A DNA stretch of 8,190 nt from UBA1049 sp964522305 (lineage in GTDB: Bacteria; Bacillota; Clostridia; Oscillospirales; CAG-382): assembly GCA_964522305.1 (NCBI GenBank), contig CAZFVM010000062.1:1-8190 (forward strand), written 5' to 3'. Positions 4,917 through 8,190 of this stretch are shown here, one piece after another. The notes beneath the pieces were generated by a model that worked only from the letters and a program-made list of their open reading frames with translations, did not search any database and had not been told where the DNA came from. The position numbers and the translations under genes are program-made. Every line of letters begins with the position of its first letter. Position 1 is the first letter of the stretch.

Positions 4917-6257
4917 TTAGAAAAACTCCTTTCGGGTTAAATAGTCGGTGGTGTACTGCCCTGTGAGGAACTCCTCGTCGGAGAGTATCTGCAAGTGTAG
5001 GTCGATGTTGGTCATAACCCCTTCTATCACCAACTCGCAAAGGGCTGCCCGCATCTTTCGCACCGCTTCTTCCCGGGTCTTTGCATGGACTATGAGCTTG
5101 CCGATCATGGAATCATAGAAAGGGGGAATCTCGTAATCCTGATAGATAGCGGTATCAAACCTGACCCAAGGCCCGCCGGGAAAATGCAAAAGCTCGATCT
5201 TGCCACAGGAGGGGCGATAACACTCGAGGGGGTTCTCGGCGTTTATCCTGCACTCGATGGCGTGACCGGTTATGGGGGTGTCAGCTTCCGAAAAATCCAA
5301 CTCTATCCCTGCCGCCACCCTTATTTGCCACTTTACAAGGTCGATACCGCTGACCATCTCGGTCACCGGGTGCTCTACTTGCAGTCGGGTGTTCATCTCC
5401 ATAAAATAAAACTTGCCCTGGGAATCCAGCAGAAACTCTACGGTCCCCACCCCTAAGTAGTCCACCGACTTTACCGCTTTTTTTGTGGCTTCGTATAGCG
5501 CCTTTCTCAGCTTTGGGGTGACTAATACCGAGGGGCTTTCTTCGATTATCTTTTGGTTGTTGCGCTGTACCGAGCAATCCCGCTCTCCGAGGCAAACTAT
5601 GTTGCCTTGCTTGTCACATATAAACTGAACCTCTACATGCTTGACCGGGTGAAGGTACTTCTCTAAATATACCTCATCGTCCCCAAAAGCTGCTTTTGCC
5701 TCTGCCTTGGCGGTCATAAAAGCGGACTGTAAATCCTCTTCTTTGTGTATTATTCTGATACCGCGACCGCCCCCGCCGGACCGTGCCTTTAGCATTACGG
5801 GGTAGCCTATCTTCTCGGACTCCTTACGCGCTTGCTCTATATTCTTTAGCAGTTTGCTGCCGGGGACCACCGGGACCCCTGCTTTTTTCATGTTTGTTCT
5901 GGCTTTGTCCTTGTCCCCCATCTCTGCGATAGTAGCACCGGGGGGACCGATGAACGCCACCCCGCACTCCTCGCACAATGAGGCGAACTGTGGGTTCTCG
6001 GACAACAGCCCGTAACCCGGATGGATTGCCTCGGAGCCGGTTGCCACCGCTATGGTGAGCAACGCTTCTTTGTTGAGGTAGCTGTGCTTGAGTAAAGGGG
6101 GCCCGATGCAATAGCTCTCGTCGGCGAGACCTACATGCATGGCGGTGTTGTCTGCCTCGGAAAAGACCGCCACGGTCTTTACCCCCATCTCTTTACACGC
6201 CCTTATTATTCTCACCGCGATTTCTCCGCGGTTTGCTATCAATATCTTTGAAAACAC
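4917..6257 (-). CDS. accC: Acetyl-CoA carboxylase biotin carboxylase subunit
   Basis: ATP-grasp enzyme that carboxylates the biotin on AccB using ATP and bicarbonate, the first half-reaction of acetyl-CoA carboxylase. The 446-residue product has the canonical N-terminus MFSKILIANRGEIAVRI, HPGYGLLSEN (79-88), FIGPPG (102-107), the ATP-binding glycine loop KARSGGGGRGIR (157-168), GERDCSVQRNNQK (224-236) and the catalytic MNTRLQVEHPVTE (288-300). The QRNNQK form replaces the more common QRRxQK, and I recall a similar form in streptococcal enzymes. The start is GTG (6255-6257), chosen because it gives the family N-terminus; AGGATAGG (6267-6274) ends 9 nt upstream. A GTG start and a 60-nt gap after fabZ may lower its translation relative to neighbours. 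Full length, no missing active-site residue noted. Confidence 0.98.
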   Translation of the reverse strand: MFSKILIANRGEIAVRIIRACKEMGVKTVAVFSEADNTAMHVGLADESYCIGPPLLKHSYLNKEALLTIAVATGSEAIHPGYGLLSENPQFASLCEECGVAFIGPPGATIAEMGDKDKARTNMKKAGVPVVPGSKLLKNIEQARKESEKIGYPVMLKARSGGGGRGIRIIHKEEDLQSAFMTAKAEAKAAFGDDEVYLEKYLHPVKHVEVQFICDKQGNIVCLGERDCSVQRNNQKIIEESPSVLVTPKLRKALYEATKKAVKSVDYLGVGTVEFLLDSQGKFYFMEMNTRLQVEHPVTEMVSGIDLVKWQIRVAAGIELDFSEADTPITGHAIECRINAENPLECYRPSCGKIELLHFPGGPWVRFDTAIYQDYEIPPFYDSMIGKLIVHAKTREEAVRKMRAALCELVIEGVMTNIDLHLQILSDEEFLTGQYTTDYLTRKEFF

Positions 6258-6317
6258 TTGTGTTTACCTATCCTAATCTGCTCGGGTAATAAAGCTCTCC
6301 GAACTTATGAAACAAGA

Positions 6318-6728
6318 CTATACCACCGCGAAAGAAAACTCCCCGCTCATGCAAAGTTTGCCGTCTACCGTCGCTTTGCCCTTGACAAAGCTGATGTTGC
6401 CGATACTGCGTATTAGGGTGCAGACCGTCTCTATGGTGTCTCCGGGACGGACGGGGGTGCGGAACTTTACTTTGTTTATACCGGTAAACATGGGGGTCTT
6501 GCCCCGCAGCTCATCGGCAAACAAAACACAACAAGTCTGTGCCGTCATCTCGCACAGTATGACCCCGGGGACTATGGGGTTGTCGGGATAATGACCTTGC
6601 AAAAAGAACTCGTCCCCTCTGACTTTGTAAAAACCGTGGGCTGCCCCCGACTCGTCGAGGTGTGCTCCCTCAATCAACAACATAGGGTCTCGATGGGGCA
6701 GGACTTGCATTATATCTTGTTTTGTCAT
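6318..6728 (-). CDS. fabZ: 3-hydroxyacyl-ACP dehydratase FabZ
   Basis: Hot-dog fold enzyme that removes water from 3-hydroxyacyl-ACP in each elongation cycle. The 136-residue product has LPHRDPMLLI (11-20) and the active-site helix GHYPDNPIVPGVILCEMTAQ, carrying catalytic His46 and Glu60 in the usual H-x13-E arrangement. The family most often has HFP; here it is HYP, a mild change. The start at 6728 is chosen because CCGGAG lies 8 nt upstream and MTKQDIMQVLPHR fits the family N-terminus. An in-frame ATG at 6752, only 3 nt after the accB stop, would add eight residues but has no ribosome binding site. No FabA, FabM or FabN homologue is visible here, so how unsaturated acids are made is not shown. 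Confidence 0.97.
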   Translation of the reverse strand: MTKQDIMQVLPHRDPMLLIEGAHLDESGAAHGFYKVRGDEFFLQGHYPDNPIVPGVILCEMTAQTCCVLFADELRGKTPMFTGINKVKFRTPVRPGDTIETVCTLIRSIGNISFVKGKATVDGKLCMSGEFSFAVV

Positions 6729-6736
6729 TCTGTGTT

Positions 6737-6742
6737 CTCCGG
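6737..6742 (-). promoter_or_regulatory. fabZ ribosome binding site
   Basis: The minus strand reads CCGGAG, with its GGAG core 8 nt before the ATG at 6728. This favours that start over the ATG at 6752. Confidence 0.6.
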
Positions 6743-6755
6743 TTATAGTCATGGC

Positions 6756-7196
6756 TTATAGCAGAGTGAACAAAGTCTGCCCGAACTCCACTATCTGCTC
6801 GTTGTCGGCGCTGATGTCCACTATCTCTCCATCTTGCTCTGCGGTAATCTCGTTCATGAGCTTCATCGCCTCGATTATGCAAAGGACATCCCCTTTCTTT
6901 ACCTTGTCCCCTATCTTGACAAAGGGAGGGCTCTCGGGGGACGGGGCGGAGTAGAACACCCCTGCCAAGGGGGACTTTATCTCATAGAGGTTGTCGAACC
7001 CTTGGGGCTTTTCCTTTGGTTGTTGCGGGGGTGCCTCCGGGGAGACCGGGTTGTCTGCCCGAGGAGCTACCGAAACAGGTACGCCATCGGGCTGCCGCTT
7101 TAGGCTAATCTCTACCCCTTCTTCTTTTATTGTAAGCTCGGTTAGGTTGTTCTTTGTCATGACCTGTGCCAAGGCGTCAATCTTGTTTGCTTCCAT
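6756..7196 (-). CDS. accB: Acetyl-CoA carboxylase biotin carboxyl carrier protein
   Basis: Carrier subunit whose biotin shuttles CO2 from AccC to the AccA/AccD transferase. The 146-residue product has an N-terminal helical region that contacts AccC (about 1-35), a proline-rich flexible linker (about 39-65) and a biotinyl domain (about 70-146). The modification site is in the motif EAMKLMNEI, with biotin expected on Lys112. The thumb-like insertion APSPESPPFVKIGDKVKKGD (84-103), typical of AccB and absent from many other biotinyl domains, is present. The ATG follows AAAGG (7208-7212) at 11 nt, a rather long gap. Biotin attachment needs a BirA ligase encoded elsewhere. It sits 28 nt after fabF and just before fabZ. 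Confidence 0.98.
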   Translation of the reverse strand: MEANKIDALAQVMTKNNLTELTIKEEGVEISLKRQPDGVPVSVAPRADNPVSPEAPPQQPKEKPQGFDNLYEIKSPLAGVFYSAPSPESPPFVKIGDKVKKGDVLCIIEAMKLMNEITAEQDGEIVDISADNEQIVEFGQTLFTLL

Positions 7197-7224
7197 TTTT
7201 TGATTTACCTTTCATCGGGTTTTG

Positions 7225-8190
7225 TCATACTTTCTTGATTACCAGAGTTGCGTTGTGCCCGCCGAACCCAAAGGAGTTTGACAGTATATATTCCGGCTTG
7301 TACACCCTGGGGATATTTGGTACATAATCCAAGTCGCACTCTTCGTCCGGGACCTCGTACCCTATGGTGGGGGGGATTATCCCGGAGTTGAGGGCATATA
7401 CCCCGGCTATCGCTTCTACCGCTCCCGCCGCTCCCAGCATATGTCCGGTCATGGACTTGGTGGAGGATACGGGAATCTCGTAGGCGCGGGCGCCGAACAC
7501 CTCTTTTATCGCCATGGTCTCGGTCTTGTCGTTGAGCGGGGTTGAAGTGCCATGGGCGTTGATGTATATTCTCTTGGAAATATCAAGTTTTGCCTCTTGG
7601 ATGGCTGTCGCCATCGCCCGGGCTGCTCCCCTTCCCTGGGGGTGGGGTGCCGTGATATGATATGCGTCACAGGTGTTGCCGTATCCGACTATCTCGGCAT
7701 ATATGTTTGCTCCCCGCTGTTTTGCGTGGTCGTAATCTTCTAAAACCAATACCCCCGCTCCCTCGCCCATGACAAATCCGCTGCGCTGCTTGTCGAAGGG
7801 TATGGATGCTCGGGTCGGATCGTCGCTCTCGGTGAGCGCCATGCTGTTGGCAAACCCGGCTATCGCCAAGGGGCAGATAGCAGCCTCGGAACCCCCTGCC
7901 AATATAACATCGGCATAGCCGTGGAGAATAGCTCTGTATGCTTCCCCTATGGCGTTGGTGGAAGTGGCGCAGGCGGATACCACGGGGAGGTTGGGTCCCC
8001 GGGCATCAAAACGCATGGCAACCGAACCTGATGCCATATTGCTTATCATCATCGCTATAAAGAAGGGGGAAACCCGAGAGGGACCCCGGTCGGACAGCTT
8101 GTTTGTCTCGGTGACAAAGGTCTGTATACCTCCGACTCCGCTTCCTATGTATACCCCAAACCGATCGGGGTTTATATCCTTTAGCTCGGA
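7225..8190 (-). CDS. fabF: Beta-ketoacyl-ACP synthase II FabF (5' end outside window)
   Basis: Condensing enzyme that extends acyl-ACP with malonyl-ACP. The reading frame is open to the right edge, giving 321 visible residues; about 90 N-terminal residues lie outside, judged by the spacing of the E. coli active site. An ATG at 8052 is internal, because the 46 codons upstream continue the family pattern (DRFGVYIGSGVGGIQTF). The Cys-His-His triad is complete: Cys74 (visible numbering) in SACATSTNAIGEA, His213 in NAHGTSTPLND, and His250 in MTGHMLGAAGAVEA. Spacings of 139 and 37 residues agree with E. coli FabF (Cys163, His303, His340). The GFGGHN gating loop near the C-terminus is present. The His-His triad separates it from FabH-type synthases. 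It is the first operon gene visible in the window. Confidence 0.98.
   Translation of the reverse strand, partial: SELKDINPDRFGVYIGSGVGGIQTFVTETNKLSDRGPSRVSPFFIAMMISNMASGSVAMRFDARGPNLPVVSACATSTNAIGEAYRAILHGYADVILAGGSEAAICPLAIAGFANSMALTESDDPTRASIPFDKQRSGFVMGEGAGVLVLEDYDHAKQRGANIYAEIVGYGNTCDAYHITAPHPQGRGAARAMATAIQEAKLDISKRIYINAHGTSTPLNDKTETMAIKEVFGARAYEIPVSSTKSMTGHMLGAAGAVEAIAGVYALNSGIIPPTIGYEVPDEECDLDYVPNIPRVYKPEYILSNSFGFGGHNATLVIKKV

Larger units (their letters stand above)
2420..8190 (-). other. Fatty-acid synthesis operon fabF-accB-fabZ-accC-accD-accA-degV
   Basis: Seven minus-strand genes run without a promoter-sized gap. Spacings from right to left are 28 nt (fabF-accB), 27 nt from the accB stop to the chosen fabZ start, 60 nt (fabZ-accC), 6 nt (accC-accD), a 14-nt overlap (accD-accA) and 0 nt (accA-degV). 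No intrinsic terminator is seen between them. The order matches the distal half of the streptococcal-type fab cluster, so fabG, fabD, fabK and acpP are expected to the right, outside the window. Co-transcription is inferred from layout. Confidence 0.9.

Noticed and set aside
5542..5586. QRNNQK in AccC as a damaged active site
   Set aside because: The more usual form is QRRxQK, but I recall the same variant in streptococcal biotin carboxylases, and the catalytic MNTRLQVEHPVTE is intact.
6729..6752. ATG at 6752 as the fabZ start
   Set aside because: It has no ribosome binding site; the ATG at 6728 has GGAG at 8 nt and matches the family N-terminus.

Overview
This window looks like chromosome of an anaerobic Gram-positive bacterium, most likely a Clostridia (Oscillospiraceae-like) member. 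The evidence is indirect: purine-rich AGGAGG-type ribosome binding sites, consensus TTGACA/TATAAT promoter spacing, a Firmicutes-type order of fatty-acid synthesis genes, a DegV-family lipid-binding protein, and a DUF6132-rhodanese protein. No rRNA or marker gene is present, so the assignment is an inference.

Right part (2420-8190, minus strand): the 3' half of a type II fatty-acid synthesis operon, read right to left as fabF (entering from beyond the right edge), accB, fabZ, accC, accD, accA and a degV/fakB-like gene. AccB, AccC, AccD and AccA are all four acetyl-CoA carboxylase components (malonyl-CoA supply). FabF condenses malonyl-ACP with the growing chain and FabZ dehydrates the 3-hydroxyacyl-ACP. 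The order fabF-accB-fabZ-accC-accD-accA is the one known from streptococci and relatives. The extra last gene encodes a DegV-family fatty-acid binding protein whose ATG directly follows the accA stop, so it probably links synthesis with fatty-acid uptake or recycling.

Middle (1487-2419): a minus-strand gene for a two-helix membrane anchor (DUF6132) fused to a rhodanese domain, with its own candidate promoter and an operator-like inverted repeat. Between it and the fatty-acid operon lies a compact set of direct and inverted repeats that can fold in two competing ways. A strong terminator separates the rhodanese gene from the convergent nitroreductase gene.

Left part (1-1486): a divergent pair, msrA (minus) and an FMN nitroreductase (plus). 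They share a 97-bp intergenic region whose -10 element is a perfect 12-bp palindrome, so both strands carry TATAAT. Downstream of msrA, starting within its stop codon, is a roughly 24-nt-period array of nine units. Each can form a small hairpin whose arms change between units while pairing is mostly kept. A GC-rich hairpin closes the window on the left. The hairpin array is the most unusual feature here.
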